Below are positions 45,812 to 55,798 of a DNA stretch of 64,000 nt, in pieces. Source of the stretch: Rhizobium pisi (lineage in GTDB: Bacteria; Pseudomonadota; Alphaproteobacteria; Rhizobiales; Rhizobiaceae). The stretch is from the NCBI RefSeq assembly GCF_003938655.1, contig NZ_RJJT01000011.1, forward strand, positions 62,001-126,000, read 5' to 3'. Made by a program: the position numbers and the translations under genes. Below the pieces are notes generated by a model. That model was not told the DNA's origin and did no database searches. It saw only the letters and a list, made by a program, of their open reading frames with translations. Within the stretch, counting starts at the first letter, position 1; the number at the start of each line of letters is the position of its first letter.

Positions 45812-46717
45812 ATGAATATCGATCCGATTTTGCGGTCAGTCGTGGCCGTACGTTCCTCAATTCCGGAAAATGCCTTCACAGCGGAGACGCTGGGCACCAT
45901 CCGGGAGGGTAGCGGCGTGGTCATCCGGGACAACGGGCTGGTGCTGACCATCGGTTATCTCATCACCGAAGCAGAAGAAGTCTGGCTGACGACCCAGGAT
46001 GGGCGCGTGGTTCCTGCCCACCCCCTCGCCTACGATCAGGAAAGCGGCTTCGGCCTGGTGCAGGCGCTCGGCAACCTCGATGCGCCGGCCGTGGCTTTGG
46101 GCGACGCGACCGGGGCCAAGCCCGGTGATCCCGTCGTGCTTGCTGATGGGATCGGTGAATTCGTCGAGGCCAACATCGTCGCCCGGCAGGAATTCGCCGG
46201 CTACTGGGAATATCTGCTTGATGAGGCAATTTTCACTGCACCGGCCCATCCGTCCTGGGGTGGCGCGGCGCTGATCGGCTCGGACGGCAAGCTTCTCGGC
46301 ATCGGTTCGCTTCGGCTGCAGATGAGCCAGGGCGGCGAGACCGCCGATATCAATATGGTCGTGCCGATCGACCTGCTGCTGCCGATTCTCGACGACCTCT
46401 TGAACCGGGGCCAGGTCAACAGGCCGCCGCGGCCCTGGTTGGGTGCATTCTCCGCCGAGAGCAATGGCGGCGTCGTGGTCATGAGCGTAGCCGAAGGTGG
46501 CCCGGCAGCTCAGGCCGGCTTACGCCAGGGCGATATCATCTCGGAGATCCGGGACGAAGAGGTCGATGGACTGGCCGATTTTTATCGCAAGGTATGGAGC
46601 AGCGGCCCCGCCGGCGCCGAAATTCCCCTGCGGATTTTGAGGAACGGCCGGGAAGCATGGCTGCGCATCAAATCCGCCGACCGCAACAGCTTTCTCAGAA
46701 AGCCGCAATTGCAGTAG
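45812..46717 (+). CDS. HtrA-like PDZ protein lacking the catalytic triad (pseudoprotease)
   Basis: This 301-residue protein has the trypsin-like HtrA fold (about 1-195) plus one PDZ domain (about 205-290: PWLGAFSAESNGGVVVMSVAEGG, QAGLRQGDIISEI). Compared with the intact DegP in this window, the three catalytic positions are changed. The TNNHVV motif reads TIGYLI (Tyr49 at His), RTDLAVL reads ESGFGLV (Gly79 at Asp), and GNSGGP reads PSWGGA (Trp149 at Ser). There is no signal peptide. It is therefore probably a cytoplasmic binding or scaffold protein. I chose the ATG at 45812; an upstream start adds 16 unlikely residues. It converges with the LacI gene. Confidence 0.85.
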   Translation: MNIDPILRSVVAVRSSIPENAFTAETLGTIREGSGVVIRDNGLVLTIGYLITEAEEVWLTTQDGRVVPAHPLAYDQESGFGLVQALGNLDAPAVALGDATGAKPGDPVVLADGIGEFVEANIVARQEFAGYWEYLLDEAIFTAPAHPSWGGAALIGSDGKLLGIGSLRLQMSQGGETADINMVVPIDLLLPILDDLLNRGQVNRPPRPWLGAFSAESNGGVVVMSVAEGGPAAQAGLRQGDIISEIRDEEVDGLADFYRKVWSSGPAGAEIPLRILRNGREAWLRIKSADRNSFLRKPQLQ

Positions 46718-46741
46718 GTCCTCGGATATCCTTATCCCGCT

Positions 46742-47746
46742 TTAAAGATTCTCCGACGTGATCGTCAGGAAACGCACGGGTTCGGAGCTGACTTCCACCT
46801 CGATGAGGCCTAGCCGGTTCAGGGCCAGGTCTATCGATCGTCTGGCCTGCACCTCCGGCGCCTGGTCGAGCACGATCGACATGATGCCACGGCGCAGATA
46901 GTCCCGCGTCTCTGCCGTCAATTCGTGGCCGACCCAGAAGGGCCGCTCCGTTCCGCTTGCCTCGACCACCCGTGCGATACCCTTGTTGTCTCCACCGGCA
47001 GTGTAGACACCGATGATGCCCGGCTCCCGCCGGAGCGCCGATCGCAGCAGTTCCATCGCATTGTGTTCATCATCGAGGTCGAACATGACCTCGATGAAAC
47101 GGTGTTCGTTCGAACCTCTCTCCGCGAGATAGGCGGAAAAGCCGCGGATCCGCTCCTTGTGATTCTCATAGGCTCCACTGTGGCAGAGAGCCACGAAGGA
47201 GCCGGGACGTTTCGCCAGCATGCCCGACATGTAATGCGCTGCCGTGCGGCCGGCGGCATAATTGTCGATGCCGACATAGGGCAGTTCGGGAGCCGGACGG
47301 GTCATGATCTGGACAACGGGAATGCCGAGATCCGCGGCCTTTCGCACGCTGGTGACGACATCGACATGGTCGGGCGCAACCACGATCAGTGCCGAGCGGC
47401 GCGCCGTCGGGTTGGCAATATAGCGCGCAAACTGCGCCGGCTCGTCTTCGCGGACGAAGGTTCGATGAACGACGATGCTGTCGTCGAGCGAGGCGGCGAT
47501 GCGTTCAAAGGCCCGGTTCAACCGCGAATAAAAGTGGGTTTCCGGGCGGACGAGGATCACCTCTATCCGGATGAGGCCGCGATGGGCGACCTGCAGGCTT
47601 TGCCGGTATTCAAGCCGTCTTGCCGCGACGAATACCTTTTCCACAGTCTCCGGCCGCACGCCGCCGCGACCGTTCAGCACGCGCTCCACGGTTGCCGTGC
47701 CAACGCCGGCTTCCCTGGCGACATCCTTCAAAGTCACCTTCGTCAC
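46742..47746 (-). CDS. LacI-family transcriptional regulator
   Basis: This 334-residue repressor has a LacI HTH (VTLKDVAREAGVGTATVERVLNGRGGVRPETVEKVFVAARRLEY) and a periplasmic-sugar-binding-like effector domain. I chose the GTG at 47746 because AGGTGG lies just upstream and the HTH starts at the usual position; an ATG at 47788 adds 14 residues. It is read divergently from a three-gene sugar-metabolism operon, and a perfect 16-bp palindrome lies between them. Inducer unknown, probably a cyclitol or sugar derivative. Confidence 0.9.
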   Translation of the reverse strand: MTKVTLKDVAREAGVGTATVERVLNGRGGVRPETVEKVFVAARRLEYRQSLQVAHRGLIRIEVILVRPETHFYSRLNRAFERIAASLDDSIVVHRTFVREDEPAQFARYIANPTARRSALIVVAPDHVDVVTSVRKAADLGIPVVQIMTRPAPELPYVGIDNYAAGRTAAHYMSGMLAKRPGSFVALCHSGAYENHKERIRGFSAYLAERGSNEHRFIEVMFDLDDEHNAMELLRSALRREPGIIGVYTAGGDNKGIARVVEASGTERPFWVGHELTAETRDYLRRGIMSIVLDQAPEVQARRSIDLALNRLGLIEVEVSSEPVRFLTITSENL

Positions 47747-47801
47747 GGGCCACCTGCTCCTCAACCTGGCACAGCAGAACATCGGCAAGCCACGCAGTCA
47801 A

Positions 47802-47817
47802 TGATCAAATTTGATCA
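47802..47817. promoter_or_regulatory. LacI-type operator palindrome TGATCAAATTTGATCA
   Basis: A perfect 16-bp palindrome lies 56 bases before the LacI gene start and 119 bases before the first sugar-isomerase gene. Even-length, fully symmetric sites in the divergent region are typical of LacI-family operators. Confidence 0.65.
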
Positions 47818-47935
47818 AGGAAGCATTGGAGCGCGGAGGCAAGCGAGCAGTATCGTGCCGGCAAATCGGGAGGAGCACCGGAGCCCGAAACAACTCAAGG
47901 AATCGCCCGCCGGCGCGGGATGACGGAGGAACCAC

Positions 47936-48850
47936 ATGAAGATCGCACTCGACCCCCATATGCATCGTCACCTCAACCTGCGCGATCTTTGCCGCAAGAC
48001 GGCGGACCTTGGCTTTGACTACATCGAGCTTTCGCCGCGCGACGATTTCCTGCCCTGGTGGGTGCGCCCGAGGGCACACAAGGAACGCATCGCGGAATTC
48101 AAGGCGGCGCTGAAGGATCATGGCGTCCAGCTCGCCTCGATCCTGCCGATGTATCGGTGGGCAAGCCCGCACGAGGACGAACGGCAGGCGGCGGTCCGCT
48201 ACTGGAAGGAAGCGATCGTGATCGCGGCGGAGATGGGCTGCGATACGATGAATTCGGAATTCGGCCGGGGGCCGTCGCCCGATCGCGGCCACCGCTCCAG
48301 CTGCTGCGGCGGCATGCACGCGCATGAGCACAGCGAGGCCGCCTGGTGGCGTTCGATGGAAGAGCTCGTTCCCGTCTTCGAGCGCGAGGGCGTCACGCTC
48401 AACATGGAACCGCACCCGGAAGACTGGTGCGAGACGCTGCATCCGGCGATTGACATGCTGAAGACCATCGGCTCGAAGAACGTCAAATTCCTCTACTGCG
48501 CACCGCATACCTTCTATTTCGGTGACGACATGGCGCAGATGATCCGCGATGCCGGATCGTTGATCGCCCATGTGCATGTGGCCGATACCTATGATCACAA
48601 GAAATCGTCAGGCCTGCGCTACATCGTCAATCCGCCGGGCGCGAAGGTCACGATCCATCAGCACATGGACATGTATCAGGGTGAGATCAACTGGGACGTC
48701 TTTTTCTCCTCGCTCGCCGGGGTCGGCTTCGACGGCATCATCACCGCCTGCGTTTTCGGCTGGGAGGACCGCGCCGACGAGTCCGGCCGCTTCATGCGCT
48801 CCGAAATCCAGAAATACGTCGACAAATACTGGCCCGGCAAACTGGGCTGA
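47936..48850 (+). CDS. Sugar phosphate isomerase/epimerase (AP-endonuclease-2 TIM barrel)
   Basis: This 304-residue protein has the xylose-isomerase-like TIM barrel used by sugar isomerases and epimerases. Metal-site candidates are Glu in LNMEPHPEDW (near 155), HVHVADTYDH (near 212-221) and HQHMDMYQGEINW (near 240). GGAGGAACCAC supports the start. It is the first gene of a co-directional set with a second TIM-barrel protein and a Gfo/Idh/MocA dehydrogenase, facing a LacI repressor. The set probably converts an oxidised sugar or cyclitol. The exact reaction is unknown. Confidence 0.85.
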   Translation: MKIALDPHMHRHLNLRDLCRKTADLGFDYIELSPRDDFLPWWVRPRAHKERIAEFKAALKDHGVQLASILPMYRWASPHEDERQAAVRYWKEAIVIAAEMGCDTMNSEFGRGPSPDRGHRSSCCGGMHAHEHSEAAWWRSMEELVPVFEREGVTLNMEPHPEDWCETLHPAIDMLKTIGSKNVKFLYCAPHTFYFGDDMAQMIRDAGSLIAHVHVADTYDHKKSSGLRYIVNPPGAKVTIHQHMDMYQGEINWDVFFSSLAGVGFDGIITACVFGWEDRADESGRFMRSEIQKYVDKYWPGKLG

Positions 48851-48890
48851 CCCTCGGCATCTCATGCACCCCACTATCAGGAATTAGACC

Positions 48891-49814
48891 GTGACCATCA
48901 CGATTACGACCGCCCCCTGCTGCTGGGGCGTGGACGACGTCAGCAATCCGAACCTTCCCGCCTGGGAGCGTGTCTTCGACGAGGCGGCGGCCGCCGGCTA
49001 TGGCGGCCTCGAACTCGGACCCTATGGCTATGTGCCGCTCGATGACGCGCTCGTCGCCAAGGCGCTCACCGAGCGCAATCTCTTCATCGTCGCCGGCACG
49101 ATCTTCGATGATCTCGTCTCCCCCGGCAACCGAGAAACTTTGTTGCGGCAGACGGACGAAATCTGCGCCGTCATCACCCGGCTGCCGCAGCCGGCACAGG
49201 CGGCGGGCCAACGGTTCAGGACGCCCTATCTCACGGTCATGGACTGGGGCCATGACGAGCGGGACTATGCGGCGGGCCATTCCGACCGCGCGCCGCGCCT
49301 CGACGACGGTGCCTGGGCCGGTATGATCGCCAATATCACGGCGATTGCGGAGCTCGCAGCGCGCAAATACGGCGTGCGCGCCGTCATCCATCCGCATGCG
49401 GGCGGCTATATCGAATTCGCCGACGAGATCGAGCGGGTGGCAAACGACATTCCGCGGGAAATTGCCGGCTTCTGCCTCGACACGGGCCATACCTATTATG
49501 CCGGCATGGATCCGGTCGACACGCTTCGCCGCTATGCCGACAGGCTCGACTACGTCCATTTCAAGGATATCGACCAGGCTGTCTTCGACCGCGTGCTAGG
49601 CGAGAAGATCCGTTTCTTCGAAGCCTGCGGACAGGGCGTCATGTGCCCGATCGGCCGCGGCGTCATCGACTATCCCGCCGTCAGGCGAACGCTTGAGGAG
49701 ATCGGCTATCACGGTTTCATCACCGTCGAGCAAGAGCGCGATCCTCTCAATGTCGCCGGCAGCCTCGAAGATGTGAAACAAAGCCTGGATTACCTCAGGT
49801 CGGTTGGATTTTAG
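48891..49814 (+). CDS. Sugar phosphate isomerase/epimerase, IolE-like
   Basis: This 307-residue TIM-barrel protein is of the same broad family as the previous gene but is clearly a different subgroup. Metal-site motifs include VIHPHAGGYIEF (near 164-175), CLDTGHTYYAGMDP (near 195) and YVHFKDID (near 223), ending in ITVEQERD. The pattern resembles inosose dehydratase (IolE), which acts on 2-keto-myo-inositol, but a related keto-sugar substrate is equally possible. It starts at a GTG with AGGAA upstream, 40 bases after the preceding gene. Confidence 0.82.
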   Translation: MTITITTAPCCWGVDDVSNPNLPAWERVFDEAAAAGYGGLELGPYGYVPLDDALVAKALTERNLFIVAGTIFDDLVSPGNRETLLRQTDEICAVITRLPQPAQAAGQRFRTPYLTVMDWGHDERDYAAGHSDRAPRLDDGAWAGMIANITAIAELAARKYGVRAVIHPHAGGYIEFADEIERVANDIPREIAGFCLDTGHTYYAGMDPVDTLRRYADRLDYVHFKDIDQAVFDRVLGEKIRFFEACGQGVMCPIGRGVIDYPAVRRTLEEIGYHGFITVEQERDPLNVAGSLEDVKQSLDYLRSVGF

Positions 49815-49821
49815 GAAAGAC

Positions 49822-50988
49822 ATGATGACGAATGACAGGAGAAAGCCAATCCGCTGGGGCATGGTCGGCGGCGGCAGAGGCAGCCAGATCGGCTATATCC
49901 ATCGCTCGGCGGCTCATCGCGATGATGTCTTTTCCCTTGCGGCCGGCGCCTTCGACATCGATCCGGAGCGCGGCCGCGCCTTCGGCGTCGATCTCGGGCT
50001 CGACGAAGGCAGGAGCTATCCGGACTATGCGGCGATGTTTGCGGCCGAAGCCGGGCGTGCGGATGGCATCGAGGCCGTCTCGATCGCAACGCCCAACAAC
50101 ACGCATTTCGCGATCTGCAAGGCCGCACTCGAGCATGATCTGCATGTGATCTGCGAAAAGCCGCTCTGCTTCACGGTCGCCGAAGCCGAAGAGCTGAAGG
50201 CGCTTTCCGAAGCGCGGGGCCGTATCGTGGGGGTGACCTATGGCTATGCCGGCCACCAGATGATCGAGCAGGCGCGCGCGATGGTCAGGAATGGCGATCT
50301 CGGCGAGATTCGCATCGTCAACCTGCAATTCGCCCATGGCTTCCATAGTGCTGCGGTAGAGGATCAGAACCCCTCGACGCGATGGCGCGTTGATCCGAGA
50401 TTCGCCGGCCCCAGCTATGTCCTCGGCGACGTCGGAACCCACCCGCTATACATCGCGAAGGTCATCCTGCCGCATCTCAAGATCAAGCGGCTGCTGTGCA
50501 CCCGCCAGAGCTTCGTCAAAAGCCGCGCGCCGCTCGAAGACAATGCGGTGACCCTGATGGAGTATGACAACGGCGCCATCGCCACCATCTGGTCGAGCGC
50601 CGTCAATGCCGGCTCCATGCACGGCCAGAAAGTCCGCATCGTCGGCTCGAAGGCCAGTATCGAATGGTGGGACGAGCGGCCGAACCAGCTTTCCTACGAA
50701 ATCCAGGGCGAGCCGGCACGCATTCTCGAGCGTGGCATGGACTATCTTTATCCCGAAGCCAGGATCGACGATCGCATCGGCGGCGGTCACCCGGAAGGTC
50801 TCTTCGAAGCCTGGGCGAACCTCTATCGCCGCTTCGGCTTCGCCATCGACGAACATCGGGGCCTTGCCCCCGCCGGCATTGAAGACCTCGTCTTCCCCGA
50901 TGTCGGCGCCGGCCTGGAAGGGGTGCGCTGGGTCGAAAACTGCGTGCGTTCCGCTGATGCCGGCGGGGTCTGGCTGAACTATCACTAG
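49822..50988 (+). CDS. Gfo/Idh/MocA-family oxidoreductase
   Basis: This 388-residue dehydrogenase has an N-terminal Rossmann fold (IRWGMVGGGRGSQIGYIHRSAA), the conserved CEKPLC segment near residue 115 with its catalytic-region Lys, and a C-terminal alpha/beta domain (DVGTHPLYIAK includes the His of the active site). The family oxidises or reduces sugars and cyclitols with NAD(P). The ATG follows the previous stop by seven bases, with AGGAAAG as ribosome site. It completes the LacI-controlled set. Confidence 0.88.
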   Translation: MMTNDRRKPIRWGMVGGGRGSQIGYIHRSAAHRDDVFSLAAGAFDIDPERGRAFGVDLGLDEGRSYPDYAAMFAAEAGRADGIEAVSIATPNNTHFAICKAALEHDLHVICEKPLCFTVAEAEELKALSEARGRIVGVTYGYAGHQMIEQARAMVRNGDLGEIRIVNLQFAHGFHSAAVEDQNPSTRWRVDPRFAGPSYVLGDVGTHPLYIAKVILPHLKIKRLLCTRQSFVKSRAPLEDNAVTLMEYDNGAIATIWSSAVNAGSMHGQKVRIVGSKASIEWWDERPNQLSYEIQGEPARILERGMDYLYPEARIDDRIGGGHPEGLFEAWANLYRRFGFAIDEHRGLAPAGIEDLVFPDVGAGLEGVRWVENCVRSADAGGVWLNYH

Positions 50989-51082
50989 GTCGTCAACAGC
51001 GGTGCGGCCCTTTCCTCGGACGCACCATACCAGGCCCGTACTGCTGCGCCGGAGGCCTGTTCGACGGCGTCGATGCATACAC

Positions 51083-51253
51083 TCAGATAAGCCGGTCGTC
51101 ATCTTCCGCCGCCCGCGGCGCGCGGCGACGCGTGCTGCCGGTGGCGGCTTTCTTGTGCTCGTCGGCGGCTGCCTCGCCAATTTTCTGGAAACGGTTGTCG
51201 CCGCGGTCTTCTGCGGCGGGCTCGGGGTCGCTCTTTTTCACGAAACGGATCAT
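51083..51253 (-). CDS. Small charged hypothetical protein (56 aa)
   Basis: A 56-codon gene encodes a highly charged, probably disordered peptide (MIRFVKKSDPEPAAEDRGDN at the start, STRRRAPRAAEDDDRLI at the end). AGGAA lies nine bases upstream of the ATG, and codon choice resembles neighbouring genes. I do not recognise a family, though Lys/Arg- and Glu/Asp-rich peptides of this size are common in rhizobial genomes. It follows the 130-residue membrane-protein gene on the same strand by 66 bases. Confidence 0.55.
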   Translation of the reverse strand: MIRFVKKSDPEPAAEDRGDNRFQKIGEAAADEHKKAATGSTRRRAPRAAEDDDRLI

Positions 51254-51319
51254 GGGTCATTTCCTGCTATGACAGTGACAGCGCTCCGCACACATATCGG
51301 AGCGCCCTCGAAATCGGCG

Positions 51320-51712
51320 TCAGACGGCAAGTGCAGTGGCGCAGCCTTGAACACTTCGGCTGTCGGGTGAGGTCTGCCCAGGCATGGTTGCCCAGCCGCC
51401 GGCCTCAACAAACTGACGCTGCTTGTAGCCGTCGTTAAGTGCCTTGAACTCGATCAGTTTGGCGCTCGCATCCGGCGCCGCATTGAACCGCTCGACGCAA
51501 ATGGCCGACGCCAACTCTCCGCGTGCGATGTCGCCGGCCGCCGCCGCCGCTTTGCTTGACGTCCCGCCTGTTACCCAGCCTCCCCAGCTGAAGCCGATAA
51601 TCATCGTGGCGATCGCCGTGACGACGCAGGCCCAGACGAGAAGCGTCTTGGATGGCTGGTAACTGTCGAAACGCTGGGTGATCGATGTCTTGCTGCTGCT
51701 CTGCACGGACAT
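51320..51712 (-). CDS. Hypothetical single-span membrane protein (130 aa)
   Basis: This 130-residue protein has one membrane helix (TLLVWACVVTAIATMIIGFSWGGWVTGG, about residues 23-50) after a short cytoplasmic start, then an outward-facing region containing two cysteines (ASAICVERFNAAP and VQGCATALAV) that could form a disulfide. It is a conserved-looking protein of unknown role. It lies 66 bases downstream of groEL on the same strand, which could place it in the chaperonin transcript if there is readthrough. Confidence 0.65.
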   Translation of the reverse strand: MSVQSSSKTSITQRFDSYQPSKTLLVWACVVTAIATMIIGFSWGGWVTGGTSSKAAAAAGDIARGELASAICVERFNAAPDASAKLIEFKALNDGYKQRQFVEAGGWATMPGQTSPDSRSVQGCATALAV

Positions 51713-51778
51713 TGGAATTCTCCCTGTCTATTGTGCGGGTTGCGCCGTCCGGCGACGCCGGAACGGTTCAGGCTGTTT

Positions 51779-53778
<2,000 letters not shown>

Positions 53779-54292
53779 TGAGGTCTTTCTGCTGCCGGCG
53801 CGTATGGCGGCTGCAATTCATAAATAGCACCCGTGGCACTCGATTGATAGGAGTGCCAAGAAATATTATTTACCGGGGGAGATTTTTTTGAAAAATTGAT
53901 AAAATCATTCCGGCCGATTATTTCGTAATACTATGAAACGAACAGAAATTCTTGGCCGACACGCTCTATTTTTATTCGCCGACCTGAAGAATTAATTGGT
54001 TCTTTTTTATAAATAAATCCGAATATATCTTGATTTAAACTCAATCGAAGCGCTATCATAATTTTCGTTGATTTGGCCGACTTGGCTTCGCGGTGTCAGA
54101 GACCTACGACCCGCCATACACCACCGAATTGTCGATAGCGAATATAGAACGCCGTTCCGGCACTCATATCGCTTGTTCGATCCGGGATGAATCCGGCGCT
54201 GACCGCGGATGTACCGGCAGCGTCCGGATCGTTTCGGTTCGGACGTCAAGATACAGGAAACGCATCGGCGTATTCCTGCGGAGGCCTGAATC
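53779..54292. other. 514-bp AT-rich divergent region upstream of groES
   Basis: This region contains the CIRCE element near groES and a long AT-rich tract (about 53860-54060), with promoters in both directions. A rightward 67-codon frame from a GTG at 54093 ends with a 4-base overlap into the gene at 54293, like the downstream junctions. However, it has no ribosome site and mixed third-position composition, so I list it here only as a weak possibility. Confidence 0.4.
53834..53858 (-). promoter_or_regulatory. CIRCE element (HrcA operator) of groESL
   Basis: TGGCACTC, nine bases, then GAGTGCCA forms a perfect inverted repeat matching the CIRCE layout (consensus TTAGCACTC-N9-GAGTGCTAA). It lies 56 bases upstream of groES, the standard place for HrcA control of chaperonin operons. 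Confidence 0.92.
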
Positions 54293-54556
54293 ATGACAAT
54301 TCGCACCACACAAACCGTCGTCCGCTTTTCATCTCCATTTCGCCTGCCTGGCTTCGATATGGCGCAGCCGGCCGGAGAATATCGGGTCGATTATGACGAG
54401 GAATTGATTGACGGCATTTCGCGGCTTGCCTGGCAACGCGTCGGCGCCTTCATCCATCTGCCGGCGATCGCCACGCAGAGTTCGACGCAGCAGATGATGC
54501 CGATCCACCTGTCGGATCTCGAAAACGCACTCGAAAAGGACCAGAAGCAGCCATGA
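54293..54556 (+). CDS. Hypothetical protein, first gene of an overlapping trio (87 aa)
   Basis: This 87-residue acidic protein starts MTIRTTQTVVRFSSPFRLPG and continues PAGEYRVDYDEELIDGISRLAWQRVGAFIHLPA, then a Gln/Met-containing tail. GGAGG lies eight bases before the ATG, an excellent ribosome site. The fold looks mixed beta-alpha; no family is recognised. Its stop overlaps the next gene's start by four bases, so it is translated with the two downstream genes. It reads away from groES across the AT-rich region. Confidence 0.72.
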   Translation: MTIRTTQTVVRFSSPFRLPGFDMAQPAGEYRVDYDEELIDGISRLAWQRVGAFIHLPAIATQSSTQQMMPIHLSDLENALEKDQKQP

Positions 54557-54882
54557 CCGCGACAAGCAACCGGCAACCCAATGGACGTCCGATCCGACGC
54601 GAGGCAGCGACACATATCTTCAAGGTGGGGCAGACCGTCCGGTTGAAGGATGGGTTCTTTGTCGTCCCCTCCAAGCTCCCCGACACATACCGCATTACCG
54701 CCACGCTGCCGCCCAGAGGAAATATGATGCAATACCGCATCCACAGTGACGACGAGCGTCATGAGCGGGTCGCGACCGAAGACAGCCTGGAGCTGGTCAA
54801 CATGTCGCCCGCCGGCAACGGCGCAACACTGATCGAGAAGACGTTTGGCCACGGCCCGAATGACGGAAGGGTGACATCGTGA
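54553..54882 (+). CDS. Hypothetical protein, second gene of the trio (109 aa)
   Basis: This 109-residue protein contains a compact beta-rich segment, HIFKVGQTVRLKDGFFVVPSK then YRITATLPPRGNMMQYRIHSDDERHERVATEDSLELV, resembling a small SH3/KOW-like barrel. The N-terminus is basic and probably flexible. It could be a nucleic-acid- or protein-binding adaptor, but that is inference. Its start and stop each overlap the neighbouring gene by four bases. Confidence 0.72.
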   Translation: MTATSNRQPNGRPIRREAATHIFKVGQTVRLKDGFFVVPSKLPDTYRITATLPPRGNMMQYRIHSDDERHERVATEDSLELVNMSPAGNGATLIEKTFGHGPNDGRVTS

Positions 54883-55208
54883 ACAGCCATGAAGACGAAG
54901 TCGAACAAAGACGGAATGCTTTTGCCGTCGCCACTAGGGCAAACAAGGGTGGCGCGAGCGGCCGCTACTCGATGAACATCGAACGCGACCGTCGGATAGA
55001 ACCCGCCCGTTCGTGGTCCGTCTATCATGTCTCTGCGCGTGTTCCAGTGCACGCGGACCAAGCCGTGATCGGCGAGAGCCGATCCGAGGCCAGAAAAGAC
55101 ATGATGTCCTTCAACCTTCTCAACATAGGATACCGGAAAGAATGGATCAGGCTGTCAGGCGCCAACCGGGGCGCTCATGAGGCCCCGCCGGTTCACCCCT
55201 GGCGCTAG
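54879..55208 (+). CDS. Hypothetical protein, third gene of the trio (109 aa)
   Basis: This 109-residue basic protein starts at a GTG overlapping the previous stop. The middle (SWSVYHVSARVPVHADQAVIGESRSEARKDMMSFN) may be a small alpha/beta domain; both ends are charged and likely disordered. No family is recognised and no signal peptide is seen. It ends the overlapping trio; a VOC-family gene follows after about 200 bases. Confidence 0.65.
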   Translation: MNSHEDEVEQRRNAFAVATRANKGGASGRYSMNIERDRRIEPARSWSVYHVSARVPVHADQAVIGESRSEARKDMMSFNLLNIGYRKEWIRLSGANRGAHEAPPVHPWR

Positions 55209-55411
55209 AGCCTCTGGCGATGGGGATACCTCTTGGTACGTCCGAGCCGATCGCTTCTGATCCTGGCTAGGGATGCCCGCCCCTTCGGGTTGACCAGCGC
55301 GGCAGGACCTCGTTGACTTCGGATATCGCTTGAAAGATGGTGACGTCGTGCCACCTCGGGGATGGGCAGTCCATCTCTTGGGATGAACCGGCGTGAAGGA
55401 GTTTGCGGTCC

Positions 55412-55792
55412 ATGTTCGATCATGTCTCCATCGGCGTAAAAGATCTTGAAAGAGCCCGCCGTTTCTACGACGCCGCACTGGCGCCGCTCGGATATGAGCG
55501 CCTGTCCAATTCCGACGCCATGATCGGCTACGGTCCCGAGAGGGTCGGGCTCTGGGTCATGCAGGTCGATCATCCTATCGTCCCCGACATGCAATCCGGA
55601 CTGCATTTCTGCTTCGTCGCCCCTGATGAAGCCGCAGTCGACGCCTTTCATGCGGCCGCCATCGCCTCCGGCGGCACAGATAACGGCGAACCGGGCATCC
55701 GGCCGGATTACGGGCGGTTCTACTATGCCGCCTTCATCATCGATCCCGATGGCTACCGCCTCGAAGCCTATTTCCACAAAGGCGAACTGTGA
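55412..55792 (+). CDS. VOC/glyoxalase-family protein
   Basis: This 126-residue protein has the vicinal-oxygen-chelate fold: an opening metal-ligand strand MFDHVSIGVKDLERARRFYDAALAPLG, HFCFVAPDEAAVDAFHAAAIASGG, and a closing DPDGYRLEAYFHKGEL with the last Glu ligand. The family includes glyoxalases, dioxygenases and resistance proteins; the reaction here is unknown. AAGGAG lies ten bases before the ATG. It converges with a LysR gene only six bases away. Confidence 0.86.
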   Translation: MFDHVSIGVKDLERARRFYDAALAPLGYERLSNSDAMIGYGPERVGLWVMQVDHPIVPDMQSGLHFCFVAPDEAAVDAFHAAAIASGGTDNGEPGIRPDYGRFYYAAFIIDPDGYRLEAYFHKGEL

Positions 55793-55798
55793 GAACCG

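Noticed and set aside
54093..54296. A 67-codon frame that would be a fourth member of the overlapping gene set
   Set aside because: It ends in the same 4-base overlap but begins at a GTG with no ribosome site, and its third-position composition is mixed.
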